DNA from: Sinomonas terrae
Lineage (GTDB): Bacteria > Actinomycetota > Actinomycetes > Actinomycetales > Micrococcaceae
Direction: 5' to 3'
NCBI RefSeq assembly: GCF_022539255.1
Contig: NZ_JAKZBV010000001.1
Span: 3,782,001 to 3,846,000, forward strand
DNA: 64,000 nucleotides
A model generated the notes under the pieces. The model saw only the letters and a list, made by a program, of their open reading frames with translations, was not told where the DNA came from and did not search any database. Position 1 is the stretch's first letter. Each line of letters starts with the position of its first letter. Shown here in pieces: positions 8,241-16,789 of the stretch. Made by a program: the position numbers and the translations under genes.

Positions 8241-8279
8241 CCAGCCAGAAGACCCTGCCAGAAGACCCAGCCAGAAGAC
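8241..8279. repeat. Three 13-bp tandem repeats at the 3' end of poxB
   Basis: CCWGCCAGAAGAC is repeated at 8241-8253, 8254-8266 and 8267-8279, ending five bases before the last base of the poxB frame. No function is evident. Confidence 0.85.
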
Positions 8280-8283
8280 TCTG

Positions 8284-10008
8284 CTAGAACACCCGGCGCC
8301 AGTTGGTCTTCGCGAGGTCGAGCACCTCGTCCCCTCGGCCAGAGAGGACAGTCCGGAGCGCGTAGAGCGTGAAGCCGCCGGCCTGCTGGGCCGTGATCGT
8401 TGGCGGCATGGCGAGCTCCTGCCGGATGGTGGCGACATCGACGAGCGCCGGCCCATCGTGCTCGAACGCCTCCTTGAGCCCCTGCTCGAGCTCCGAGGAA
8501 TCGTTGATCCGGACCCCCTTGATACCAAGCGCCTCAGCCACCGCCGCGAAGTTCGGGTTGTCCAGTCCCGTCCCGAAGTTGACGAAGCCCACGGACTTCA
8601 TCTCGAGCTCGATGAAGTTGAGCGAGGCGTTGTTGAACACGACGAGCTTGACGGGCAGCTTGTTCTGCACGATCGTGAGGAGCTCGCCCATGAGCATTGA
8701 GAGACCGCCATCCCCCGCGAGCGCCACGACCTGCCGCCCCGGATAGGCGGCCTGCGCACCCATCGCGTGAGGCAGGGCGTTGGCCATGGAGCCGTGCGTG
8801 AATGAGCCGACCAACCGCCGTCGTCCGTTCATGGTGAGGTAGCGCGCGGCCCAGATGACGGGCGTGCCGACGTCGGCCGTGAAGACCGCGTCCTCGGCGG
8901 CAAGCTGGTCGATGACCCGCGTGATGTACTGCGGGTGCAGCGCCTGCCCCTTCTTGGTGGGCGTGGCGAGGTCGTCGAGCTTCGCGCGCGCCTTCGCGTA
9001 GTGCTTGAGCGACGCGTCGAGATGCGCGCGGCGGTGCTTGCGCTTCAGCAGCGGCAGGAGGGCGGTCGCGGTGTCCTTGACGTCGCCGACGAGCCCGAGG
9101 TCGAGCTTGGTGCGCCGGCCGAGCTGGTCGCCGCGCAGGTCGACCTGGATGATCTTCGCGTGGTCAGGATAGAACTGCTGGTACGGGAAGTCGGTCCCCA
9201 GCATGAGCAGCGCATCGCACGTCTCCATCGCCCGGTAGCCGGAGCTGAACCCGAGCAGGCCGGTCATGCCGACGTCGAACGGGTTGTCGTACTCGATGAA
9301 TTCCTTCCCGCGCAGCGCGTGCACGATCGGCGCGCCGAGCGCGTCCGCGAGCGCAATCACCTCGTCGTGCGCGCCCTCGACCCCGGCCCCGGCGAGGATC
9401 GTCACCTTCCCGGCGGCGTTGAGGATCCCAGCGGCCTCGTTGAGTTCGTCGTCGCTGGGGACGACGTGCGGCGTCGTTCGGCGCACCACGGCGATGCGCT
9501 CCGATTCGACCTGGGTGAGCCCGACGTCGCCGGAGAGGACGACGACGGCGACTCCCCGCTTCTCGACGGCGGTCCGGAGCGCGATCTCGAGGATCCGGGG
9601 CATCTGGGCCGGGTCCGTCACCTGCTCCGCGTAGACGCTGCACTCGCGGAAGACCTCCTGCGGGTGGGTCTCCTGGAAATAATTCGAGCCGATCTCGGCG
9701 CTGGGAATGTGGGCGGCAATCGCAAGGACAGGAACGCGTGATCGGTTGGCGTCGTAGAGCCCGTTGATGAGGTGGAGGTTTCCCGGGCCCGCGGAGCCCG
9801 CACACACGGCAACCTCTCCTGTCAGGGCCGCGTCGGCGGCAGCCGCGAAGGCGCCGGCCTCCTCGTGGCGGACGTGCACCCATTCGATGCTGGGTGTTGC
9901 ACGGAGGGCGTCCGTGAAGCCGTTGAGCGAGTCTCCGGGTAGGCCGTAGACGCGGCGGATTCCGTTGGCGGCGAGGGTGTCGACGATGTTCTGCGCGATG
10001 GTCGTCAT
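8284..10008 (-). CDS. poxB: Pyruvate:quinone oxidoreductase (pyruvate oxidase)
   Basis: A 574-residue ThDP- and FAD-dependent enzyme that oxidises pyruvate to acetate and CO2 and passes electrons to the membrane quinone pool. Length equals E. coli PoxB (572). The order is PYR domain (RHEEAGAFAAAADA contains the catalytic Glu), the central FAD domain, and PP domain with ALAGDGGLSMLMGE ... VVFNNASLNF as the ThDP motif. The C-terminal tail (VLSGRGDEVLDLAKTNW) resembles the membrane-binding peptide of PoxB. A TAGCGT box six bases before the ATG suggests leaderless transcription. A dyad GGGAA-(7)-TTCCC at 10051-10067 lies upstream, between it and the divergent Clp gene. Confidence 0.93.
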   Translation of the reverse strand: MTTIAQNIVDTLAANGIRRVYGLPGDSLNGFTDALRATPSIEWVHVRHEEAGAFAAAADAALTGEVAVCAGSAGPGNLHLINGLYDANRSRVPVLAIAAHIPSAEIGSNYFQETHPQEVFRECSVYAEQVTDPAQMPRILEIALRTAVEKRGVAVVVLSGDVGLTQVESERIAVVRRTTPHVVPSDDELNEAAGILNAAGKVTILAGAGVEGAHDEVIALADALGAPIVHALRGKEFIEYDNPFDVGMTGLLGFSSGYRAMETCDALLMLGTDFPYQQFYPDHAKIIQVDLRGDQLGRRTKLDLGLVGDVKDTATALLPLLKRKHRRAHLDASLKHYAKARAKLDDLATPTKKGQALHPQYITRVIDQLAAEDAVFTADVGTPVIWAARYLTMNGRRRLVGSFTHGSMANALPHAMGAQAAYPGRQVVALAGDGGLSMLMGELLTIVQNKLPVKLVVFNNASLNFIELEMKSVGFVNFGTGLDNPNFAAVAEALGIKGVRINDSSELEQGLKEAFEHDGPALVDVATIRQELAMPPTITAQQAGGFTLYALRTVLSGRGDEVLDLAKTNWRRVF

Positions 10009-10014
10009 CCCGCA

Positions 10015-10020
10015 ACGCTA
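10015..10020 (-). promoter_or_regulatory. -10 box of poxB (leaderless)
   Basis: On the minus strand TAGCGT is followed by TGCGGG and then the ATG at 10008, a six-base spacing. The identical hexamer occurs seven bases before the PEP-utilising enzyme at 16621. Confidence 0.5.
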
Positions 10021-10079
10021 GCCCGCCTTCGCAACTCCCGGGTAGGGCTCGGGAATATCTCGTTCCCCACAGTGTTGAA

Positions 10080-10100
10080 CCTGAGTGACAGCCACTCAAC
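10080..10100 (+). promoter_or_regulatory. HAIR element, candidate HspR operator of the Clp gene
   Basis: CCTGAGT-GACAGCC-ACTCAAC matches the HAIR consensus CTTGAGT-N7-ACTCAAG at 12 of 14 arm positions, the two differences being symmetric at the outer edge. HspR represses dnaK, clpB and related chaperone genes of actinobacteria through this site. It lies 16 bases upstream of the start codon, overlapping the probable promoter, so heat-shock derepression is expected. Confidence 0.75.
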
Positions 10101-10116
10101 TTTCTGGAGGATAGTT

Positions 10117-12801
10117 TTGCCTATCTTTTTCGGCCCGACTGCTGGCAACGGTTCGTTTGACGACTTCCTTGCCCGCTACCTGCAGGGCCAGGGGTCGCGC
10201 CGGACGGGTCGTCCCCTCGACATCACACGCCTCATGAGCCGCGGGAGCCATCAGGTCCTCACCGCTGCCAGCCGCTACGCGCTCGAACACGGGCACCGCG
10301 AGGTAGACGCTCTGCACGTGCTGCATGTGCTCGCGACAACCGAGGCCGTAGCCGGCATGATCGATTTCGCCGGTGCAGGCGCAGCCGACATCGTCGCTGC
10401 GACTGAGCAGCGCCTTCCCGAGGGATCGCCCACCCAGGACGTGCCCGCGGACGGCACAGTGCCGCCGCTCACCCAGTCAGCGCAGCACGCGCTGCTCGAC
10501 GCCTACAAGGTGGCCCGCTCGCTCGGCTCGACGTACATCGATCCCGAGCACCTCTTCCTCGCCCTCGTCCTCGCCTCGGATGCGCCGGCGGCCCAGATCC
10601 TCGCGGCCCACGGCATCACCCCCCAGTCGTTCCAAGCGGACGACGGCGGCGCGGAGCCGGAGTCCGCGGACGACGGCGCAGCTGCCGCCCCCTCTGCTGG
10701 CCAGCGTGCCCGCCATGCCAGGGCCGGCGCGTCACGCGGTCGGGGTCAGGGTCAGGGCGGCCGGGGCAAGGACAGCATGCTCGGCAAGTTCGGGACCGAC
10801 CTCACGGCCCTCGCCCGGGAAGGCAAGCTGGATCCCGTGATCGGCCGCGCCTCCGAGATCGAGCAGGCCATCGAGATCCTGGCCCGCCGCACGAAGAACA
10901 ACCCCGTGCTCATCGGCGAGGCCGGCGTCGGCAAGACCGCGATCGTCGAGGGTCTCGCCCAGGCGATCGCGTCCGATGACGTCCCAGCACAGCTCCACGG
11001 GAAGACGGTCGTCTCGCTCGACCTCCCGGCCATGCTCGCCGGAACCCGCTACCGCGGCGACTTCGAGGAGCGCCTCACGAAGGCCATGGACGAGATCGCG
11101 GCCGACGGCAACGTCATCGCTTTCGTCGACGAGCTCCACACAGTCGTCGGCGCGGGCGGTGGCGGCGAGGGCGGCATGGACGCGAGCAACATCCTCAAGC
11201 CTCGGCTTGCGCGCGGCGAGCTGCACCTTGTCGGCGCGACCACGCTCGACGAGTACCGGAAGATCGAGAAGGATCCCGCCCTCGAGCGCCGGTTCCAGCC
11301 CGTGACAGTGGGCGAGCCGAGTGTCGAGGACGCGGTCGCGATCCTTGACGGGCTCAAGCCCCGGTACGAGGAGCACCACGGTATCACCTACACGGATGCC
11401 GCGATCCGCGCCGCCGTCGAACTCTCCCACCGCTACATCACCGACCGCTACCTGCCGGACAAGGCGATCGACCTCATCGACCAGGCAGGCGCCCGGAAGA
11501 GCCTCGCCCGCGGGCCACGGATGGATCTCGAATCGCTGAACACTGAGGCGACCCGCCTCGAGGAGCAGAAGGCCGCCGCGGTCGCCCGCGAGGACTACGA
11601 GGAGGCGTCGCGACTGCGCGACGCGATCGAGGCCGTCGCGCTCAAGATCGCGGACGCCGTCGAAGCTCCGGCTGCTCAGGCGAGTGGCGCCGTCGGCTCT
11701 GTTGTTGATGAGACGGACATTGCCGCCGTCGTCGCCCGTGCCACCGGCATCCCGGCCGCGCGCGTCACCGAAGGCGAGCGCGAGCGGCTCGCGCGCCTCG
11801 AGGACGAGCTCCACGGGCGCGTCGTCGGGCAGGAGGATGCGGTCACTGCGATCGCGAAGGCCGTGCGCCGCAACCGGACCGGTCTAGGCGACGCGGGGCG
11901 GCCCGTGGGCAGCTTCCTGTTCCTCGGCCCCACCGGCGTGGGCAAGACCGAGCTCGCGAAGTCCCTCGCGGCGTCGCTGTTCGGCGATGAGTCCGCGATG
12001 GTGCGCTTCGACATGAGCGAGTTCGGCGAGCGCCATACGGTCAGCCGGCTCGTCGGTGCCCCTCCCGGGTACGTCGGCTACTCCGAGGCGGGCCAGCTGA
12101 CCGAGCGCGTGCGGCGGCACCCGTACTCCGTGGTGCTGCTCGACGAGGTCGAGAAGGCACACCCCGACGTGTTCAACCTGCTCCTGCAGGTGCTCGACGA
12201 CGGGCGGCTCACCGACGGTCAGGGCCACACCGTGGACTTCCGGAACACGGTGGTGATCATGACCTCGAACCTCGGGTCCGAGTTCCTCGCGACCCGCGGC
12301 GCTTCGCTCGGCTTCGCCGCTGGCGGGGCCGACGGCGGACCCTCCGACGCTGAGCTGCGGGCGCGGATCATGGGCCGTCTTCGCGAGACGATGCGGCCCG
12401 AGTTCCTCAACCGCATCGACGAGATCGTGCTGTTCCGGAAGCTCACGCGCGAGCAGCTCCACGAGATCGTGCGGCTCCAGCTCCGCGGGACCGAGGCGCG
12501 GCTCGCGGCGCAGGGCATCGAGCTCGAGGTCGACGACTCTGCCGTCGACTGGATCGCCGACCACGGCTACGAGCCCGAGTTCGGAGCGCGTCCGCTGCGC
12601 CGCGTGATCCAGCGCGAGCTCGAGGACCGCGTTGCCGATCTCCTCGTCGCCGGCGCGGTGAGCGAGGGCGGTCGGGTCTCCGTCACGGTCGAGCAAGCGT
12701 CCGACGGCGCGGCGTCCAACAGCAGGGCGTCCGACGGCGCGGCGTCCGGCAGCGGCGAGCTCGTCGTCCGCGCGGACCAGCCGGCCGCTGCGGCTGCCTG
12801 A
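10117..12801 (+). CDS. ClpC/ClpA-type AAA+ unfoldase (Clp ATP-binding subunit)
   Basis: An 894-residue Hsp100 protein that unfolds substrates with ATP. Order: start MPIFFGPTAGNGSF, Clp_N repeats (about 40-190), a Gly/Arg-rich linker (GRGQGQGG), NBD1 with Walker A GEAGVGKT and Walker B VIAFVDELHT, a short middle domain with a UVR-like EEQKAAAVAREDYEEASRLR, NBD2 with GPTGVGKTEL and VVLLDEVEKAHPD, then the D2 small domain. It lacks the long coiled coil of ClpB and has SLGF in NBD2, the position of the ClpP-docking loop, so it probably feeds ClpP. TTG at 10117 follows GGAGG by six bases and matches homologue starts; an in-frame TTG at 10072 would run through the HAIR site. The tail has a repeated ASDGAAS. 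Confidence 0.92.
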   Translation: MPIFFGPTAGNGSFDDFLARYLQGQGSRRTGRPLDITRLMSRGSHQVLTAASRYALEHGHREVDALHVLHVLATTEAVAGMIDFAGAGAADIVAATEQRLPEGSPTQDVPADGTVPPLTQSAQHALLDAYKVARSLGSTYIDPEHLFLALVLASDAPAAQILAAHGITPQSFQADDGGAEPESADDGAAAAPSAGQRARHARAGASRGRGQGQGGRGKDSMLGKFGTDLTALAREGKLDPVIGRASEIEQAIEILARRTKNNPVLIGEAGVGKTAIVEGLAQAIASDDVPAQLHGKTVVSLDLPAMLAGTRYRGDFEERLTKAMDEIAADGNVIAFVDELHTVVGAGGGGEGGMDASNILKPRLARGELHLVGATTLDEYRKIEKDPALERRFQPVTVGEPSVEDAVAILDGLKPRYEEHHGITYTDAAIRAAVELSHRYITDRYLPDKAIDLIDQAGARKSLARGPRMDLESLNTEATRLEEQKAAAVAREDYEEASRLRDAIEAVALKIADAVEAPAAQASGAVGSVVDETDIAAVVARATGIPAARVTEGERERLARLEDELHGRVVGQEDAVTAIAKAVRRNRTGLGDAGRPVGSFLFLGPTGVGKTELAKSLAASLFGDESAMVRFDMSEFGERHTVSRLVGAPPGYVGYSEAGQLTERVRRHPYSVVLLDEVEKAHPDVFNLLLQVLDDGRLTDGQGHTVDFRNTVVIMTSNLGSEFLATRGASLGFAAGGADGGPSDAELRARIMGRLRETMRPEFLNRIDEIVLFRKLTREQLHEIVRLQLRGTEARLAAQGIELEVDDSAVDWIADHGYEPEFGARPLRRVIQRELEDRVADLLVAGAVSEGGRVSVTVEQASDGAASNSRASDGAASGSGELVVRADQPAAAAA

Positions 12802-12836
12802 GCTCGCCGAGCACCCAGCACGCGCACCCAGCAAAG

Positions 12837-12952
12837 GTGACGGCGCGACCACCCCTCGCGCCGTCACCTCCGCAGGGTCCCCACCCCTCGCGCCGTCACC
12901 TCCGCAGGGTCCCACCCCCTCGCGCCGTCACCTCCGCAGGGTTAGACGGGAA
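12837..12952. repeat. GC-rich repeat array between the convergent clp and lhgO genes
   Basis: Three cores CGCGCCGTCACCTCCGCAGG begin at 12857, 12889 and 12921 (exact 32-base period), preceded by one inverted copy GGTGACGGCGCG at 12837-12848. The inverted copy and the first forward core form a perfect 12-bp hairpin with an eight-base loop. The last unit reaches into the final codons of lhgO. It may act as a bidirectional terminator. Confidence 0.9.
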
Positions 12953-14141
12953 TGTTGAGGTGCTCGCGCAGCACGTATTCGGCGATCGCCATCGAGGACG
13001 TCGCGGCGGGCGAGGGCGCGTTGCGCAGGAGCGTCACGGAACCGATCTGGTCGACGGCGAAGTCGTCGACCAGAGCGCCATCGGCCGCCCACGCTTGCGC
13101 CCGGACCCCGGCCTCGGCCTTCTCCGTCAGATCGGAGGGCCGAAGCTCCGGCACGAACGCGCGCGCCTGCCGGAAGTACAGAGGCTTGAGGAGCGACGCG
13201 GAAATCTCGCGAACGCCCATGCGCCAGTGCTGGCGGAACAGCGCGGGCGCCCCCGGCCACGTGAGCGATCCGAGAGTGTCCCGTACCGAGACGTCGCCCC
13301 ACCCATACCCCTCGCGCGCGAGGGCGGGCACGGCGTTGGGGCCCACGTGCACGTCGTCGTACACGCCGCGCGTGAAGTGCACCCCGAGGAACGGGAAGCG
13401 CGGATCGGGCACGGGGTAGATCATTCCGCTCACAAGATCCGTGCGGGACGGCGCGAGCGTCCAGTACTCGCCGCGAAACGGCAGGATCCGAGGCGACGGC
13501 GAGGCCCCGACCATACGTGCCAGCAGATCCGACTGCAGCCCCGCGCACACGATGAGCCGGTCGAAGGTGTGGCTGCCCGCAGTGGTGGCGACCGTCGTCG
13601 TCCGCTCCCCCGCCCGCACCCCGGTGACCTCGGTGCTCAACAGCACGCGCCCGCCGGCGCGGCGCACGTCGTCGGCCATCGCTTCGGTGATCGCGGCATA
13701 GTCGACGACGGCGGTGTGCGGCGAGTGCACGGCCGCGACCCCCGCGACGTGCGGCTCGATCTCCCGCATCTGCTCGGGCCCGATCCGGGCGAGATCCGGG
13801 ACGCCGTTGGCGCGGGCCCGGCGCTCGATGTCGTCGAGCCGCGGCACCTCCTCCGGCGTGACGGCGACTACGAGCTTGCCCACCTCCCGGTATGGCAGCC
13901 CCCGATCCTGGCAGTAGTCGCGCGTGAGGGCGCGCCCGCGTGCGCACAGCACCGCCTTGAGCGAGCCGGGCTGGTAGTACAGGCCCGCATGCACGACGCC
14001 GGAGTTGTGCCCGGTCTGGTGCGCGGCGACCCGCCGCTCCTTCTCGAGGACGACGACGTCGGCGTCGCCCGTGAGCGCGAGCGCCCGCGCTATGGCCATT
14101 CCGACGATGCCGCCCCCGACCACCCCGATGCGTTCCGTCAT
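12942..14141 (-). CDS. lhgO: L-2-hydroxyglutarate oxidase (FAD-dependent, DAO family)
   Basis: A 399-residue flavoenzyme that oxidises L-2-hydroxyglutarate to 2-oxoglutarate and delivers electrons to oxygen or the quinone pool. The FAD-binding motif GGGIVGMAIARAL starts at residue 9, and HNSGVVHAGLYYQPGS with DYCQDRGLPY near the N-terminus is characteristic of LhgO/YgaF. The C-terminal LLRNAPSPAATSSMAIAEYV closes the FAD site. Its ATG overlaps the stop of the upstream PEP-utilising enzyme (ATGA), so the two are co-translated. The stop lies inside the repeat array. Confidence 0.92.
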   Translation of the reverse strand: MTERIGVVGGGIVGMAIARALALTGDADVVVLEKERRVAAHQTGHNSGVVHAGLYYQPGSLKAVLCARGRALTRDYCQDRGLPYREVGKLVVAVTPEEVPRLDDIERRARANGVPDLARIGPEQMREIEPHVAGVAAVHSPHTAVVDYAAITEAMADDVRRAGGRVLLSTEVTGVRAGERTTTVATTAGSHTFDRLIVCAGLQSDLLARMVGASPSPRILPFRGEYWTLAPSRTDLVSGMIYPVPDPRFPFLGVHFTRGVYDDVHVGPNAVPALAREGYGWGDVSVRDTLGSLTWPGAPALFRQHWRMGVREISASLLKPLYFRQARAFVPELRPSDLTEKAEAGVRAQAWAADGALVDDFAVDQIGSVTLLRNAPSPAATSSMAIAEYVLREHLNIPV

Positions 14142-16621
14142 ACGGCCTCCACCCTCCCTCTGCTTCCATCCACCCGCACGCGCTGGCCGTCCTTCAGGGT
14201 GCTCGTCCCTCGCCCCGTTCCCATGACCGCCGGCACGCCGTACTCGCGCGCGACGATCGCGGCGTGCGAGCCGAGCCCACCCGTATCGACGACGACGGCG
14301 GCCGCCCGCGCAAAGAGCGGCGTCCAGGAGGGGTTCGTGTTCGGGCAGACGAGCACTTCCCCGGAACGGAGATCGCCGAACTCGGCTGGCCCTCGAATGA
14401 TCCGCACGGGCCCCTCTGCGACACCGCCGCTCGCGGCAGTTCCCGTCAGCAGCGCCGCGGCGCCACCGCCCGCGCCGCCAGTCCCAGCGCCGGCGGGAAG
14501 GACGGTCGCCAGATCGAGCATTGGCACGCCCGCGTACTCGCGGCGGAGCGCCGCGCGGCGGGCGACGAGGTCGCGGACGCGGGAGCGGTCGACGTCGTCG
14601 ATCGCCTCAGGCGCGGGCAGCGCGCGGAGCTCCTCGAGCCGGAGGTGGAAGACGTCCTCCGACGCTGCGATGGCCCCCACGCCGCGGAGGCGGCGCCCCA
14701 GCTCTACGAACGTGGCGCGCAGCGGGGGCATGACCTTGGTCGCGAGGGCGTGCGTGTCCTCGCGGAAGGCGAAACCGCGACGCGAGGCCTCGACGAGCCC
14801 GGTGGCCAGCCGGGCCGCCGGGCCCCGAACGAGCGGGTGCGCGAGGAGCTCGCGGAGTGCTTCCTCCCCCGGCCGCTCCATGGGCTCGGGACGCGGCGCC
14901 TGGGCAAGGGATTGGATGAGGGCCACGACCGGCGTCGGATCGTCGCGCCAGGCCGGCGCGGTCGCGATGACGACGCTCACGGACTCCCTGTGCCCGTACT
15001 CGGCGAGGAACTTCGTGAGCTCCGAGTTGAATGCCGCGAACTCGGGGCGGTTCCGGATCGCTTGGAGGAATTGGTCCGGCCCGAGCCCCCGGGCCGCCTC
15101 GCCCAAGGCCGGGTCGCCGCGCACGACGTCGGCGAGGCCCTCGAGCGCGTCGTTGCCCGCGCGCGTGCTCGTCGGGGCGCCAGCGACGAGGGCCGAGGCA
15201 AGCCGCCCGAGACCTAGGACGGCGAGGAGAGCCCGCAACGGGACAACCGGCAGGAGTGCGCCGGGCAGGTAGGCCGCACGAAGCAGGCCGACGGCGACCA
15301 TGGCGCTGTTGCAGCGGTCAACGCGGTCCAGAAGATCGTGCCAGGTCAGGCTCGAGGGCGTCTCGGCGTCGAGAGCGGCGATGGCTGCTCCGAACTCCCG
15401 AACCCTCGGGTCCTCCGTCCACCGCTCGGACCGATACCGGCGAACGCGCCGAATCAGGGCGAGCGGTGCGCCGATCGTGCGGAAAGTCGGGCGCGGTTGC
15501 GGAGGAACCAGCTGGAGCGCGACGCCCTCGCGCTCCCTCAGGAGCTGCGTGAGCGGCGGGAAGCGCACGCCGACGCTGCCCGCCATGAGGTCGAGCATCC
15601 TGATCACTCCGGGCCCGAGCCAGCCTGTGACGTCCAGCGGGTAGGGGCGCACCGTGAACATCTCGAGGAAGAACGGTGCGACGATGCGCTGGATCCCGTT
15701 GAGCGTCGGGGGTTCGAGCGGGAGCGCCGTCATGGGCCGCGCCTGAAGGAGCATGACCCGCCCATCGGCTACTGCCCACTCGATGTCCTGCGGGACCCCG
15801 AAGTGCTCTTCCGCGCGGACGGCGAGCGCAGCGAGCTCCTTCGCGTCGTCCTCGGAAAGTACCTGCCCGTCGCGCCCGGAGACCCGCGAGCGGACTTCGC
15901 CGTCGCGGCCGAGGACAAGGTGTTCGGGGGTCACCTCCCCCGAGACCACGGCCTCGCCGAGGCCCCGCGCCGCGTCCACGACGAGTTCCGACCGGCGCCC
16001 TGTGAGCGGGTTGGCCGTGAAGAGCACTCCCGCGGCTTCGGCGTCGACCATGCGCTGGACGACGACGGCGATCGCCACGTCTGACGGAGCGATCCCCTGC
16101 CGTTCGCGGTACTGAACTGCACGGTCCGTCCAGAGGGACGCCCAGCAGCGGCGGATCGCATCCGCTACACCCTCGTTGCCTTCGACGTTGAGGAACGTGT
16201 CCTGCTGACCCGCGAAGGCCGCGCCCGGGAGGTCCTCGGCGGTGGCACTGGAGCGGACGGCGACGCGGGGTCCTTCGGTGCTGGCGCCCCCGGTGCCGGC
16301 GCCTCCGGCCGGGAGCTTGGCGAGCGCCGCGGCGATCGCGTCCAGCAGGGCCGGGTCGAGCGGGGTCTGCGTGATGGCCGCCCTGGCCTTCGCCGGATCC
16401 TTGGCGGCCTGTTCAGGGTCGACGCCCGGGGCCTCCGCGTGGGCGCGGTAGACCGCCGTCGGCACGACGAAGCCGGGCGGGACGGGAAGCCCAGCCGCCA
16501 GTAGTTCGCCTAGGTTCGCTCCCTTTCCTCCGGCCCTCGGCAGGTCGGCGGCACGCAGGGACTCGAGGGGCAGCGTAAGGGGCGAGGGGGCGCCCGAGGC
16601 GGAAAGGTCGCCGTCGTCCAT
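14138..16621 (-). CDS. PEP-synthase/rifampicin-phosphotransferase-like phosphotransferase
   Basis: An 827-residue protein with an N-terminal ATP-grasp PEP/pyruvate-binding domain (GGKGANLGELLAAGLPVPPG, then RSSATAEDLPGAAFAGQQDT), a divergent middle region of about 350 residues, and a C-terminal swivelling phosphohistidine domain (GGLGSHAAIVAREYGVP, His as phospho-carrier). The TIM-barrel PEP-binding domain of true PEP synthase and PPDK is absent. The order ATP-grasp, middle, His-domain at the C-terminus is that of rifampicin phosphotransferase, where the middle domain binds the acceptor. The acceptor here is unknown. ATG at 16621 is chosen because TAGCGT sits seven bases before it; an in-frame start at 16681 is less likely. 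It is coupled to lhgO. Confidence 0.8.
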   Translation of the reverse strand: MDDGDLSASGAPSPLTLPLESLRAADLPRAGGKGANLGELLAAGLPVPPGFVVPTAVYRAHAEAPGVDPEQAAKDPAKARAAITQTPLDPALLDAIAAALAKLPAGGAGTGGASTEGPRVAVRSSATAEDLPGAAFAGQQDTFLNVEGNEGVADAIRRCWASLWTDRAVQYRERQGIAPSDVAIAVVVQRMVDAEAAGVLFTANPLTGRRSELVVDAARGLGEAVVSGEVTPEHLVLGRDGEVRSRVSGRDGQVLSEDDAKELAALAVRAEEHFGVPQDIEWAVADGRVMLLQARPMTALPLEPPTLNGIQRIVAPFFLEMFTVRPYPLDVTGWLGPGVIRMLDLMAGSVGVRFPPLTQLLREREGVALQLVPPQPRPTFRTIGAPLALIRRVRRYRSERWTEDPRVREFGAAIAALDAETPSSLTWHDLLDRVDRCNSAMVAVGLLRAAYLPGALLPVVPLRALLAVLGLGRLASALVAGAPTSTRAGNDALEGLADVVRGDPALGEAARGLGPDQFLQAIRNRPEFAAFNSELTKFLAEYGHRESVSVVIATAPAWRDDPTPVVALIQSLAQAPRPEPMERPGEEALRELLAHPLVRGPAARLATGLVEASRRGFAFREDTHALATKVMPPLRATFVELGRRLRGVGAIAASEDVFHLRLEELRALPAPEAIDDVDRSRVRDLVARRAALRREYAGVPMLDLATVLPAGAGTGGAGGGAAALLTGTAASGGVAEGPVRIIRGPAEFGDLRSGEVLVCPNTNPSWTPLFARAAAVVVDTGGLGSHAAIVAREYGVPAVMGTGRGTSTLKDGQRVRVDGSRGRVEAV

Positions 16622-16628
16622 GGCCCCC

Positions 16629-16634
16629 ACGCTA
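16629..16634 (-). promoter_or_regulatory. -10 box of the PEP-utilising enzyme operon (leaderless)
   Basis: TAGCGT on the minus strand is followed by seven bases and the ATG at 16621. No Shine-Dalgarno precedes the ATG. This supports the shorter protein. Confidence 0.45.
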
Positions 16635-16691
16635 CATCGAAGGGTTACCTCCCGCGGGTGCGCGCCCCTTCGGGTGACCACGAGAGATGCG

Positions 16692-16726
16692 GGAGGGCCA
16701 CCCCGTGTGCAGCGGGGCGGCCCTCC
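16692..16726 (-). terminator. Second hairpin downstream of pckG
   Basis: Arms at 16692-16705 (GGAGGGCCACCCCG) and 16713-16726 (CGGGGCGGCCCTCC) pair with one mismatch around a seven-base loop. Together with the hairpin at 16758-16785 it separates the pckG transcript from the next minus-strand operon. Confidence 0.7.
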
Positions 16727-16757
16727 TAGAGTCCGACGCCGTTCAGCTCGCCGGATC

Positions 16758-16785
16758 TTTTAGTGCGCCTCATTGCGCACTAAAA
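16758..16785 (-). terminator. Perfect hairpin terminator just after pckG
   Basis: TTTTAGTGCGC and GCGCACTAAAA are perfectly complementary (11 bp) around a six-base loop, starting five bases past the pckG stop. The A/T ends give the stem its own U-run in either direction. Confidence 0.8.
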
Positions 16786-16789
16786 GTCT

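Noticed and set aside
16622..16700. Rifamycin-associated element before the RPH-like gene
   Set aside because: The known 19-bp inverted repeat (GGGGCTTGCGGCAAGGCCC type) is not present; only a terminator hairpin and a -10 box are seen.
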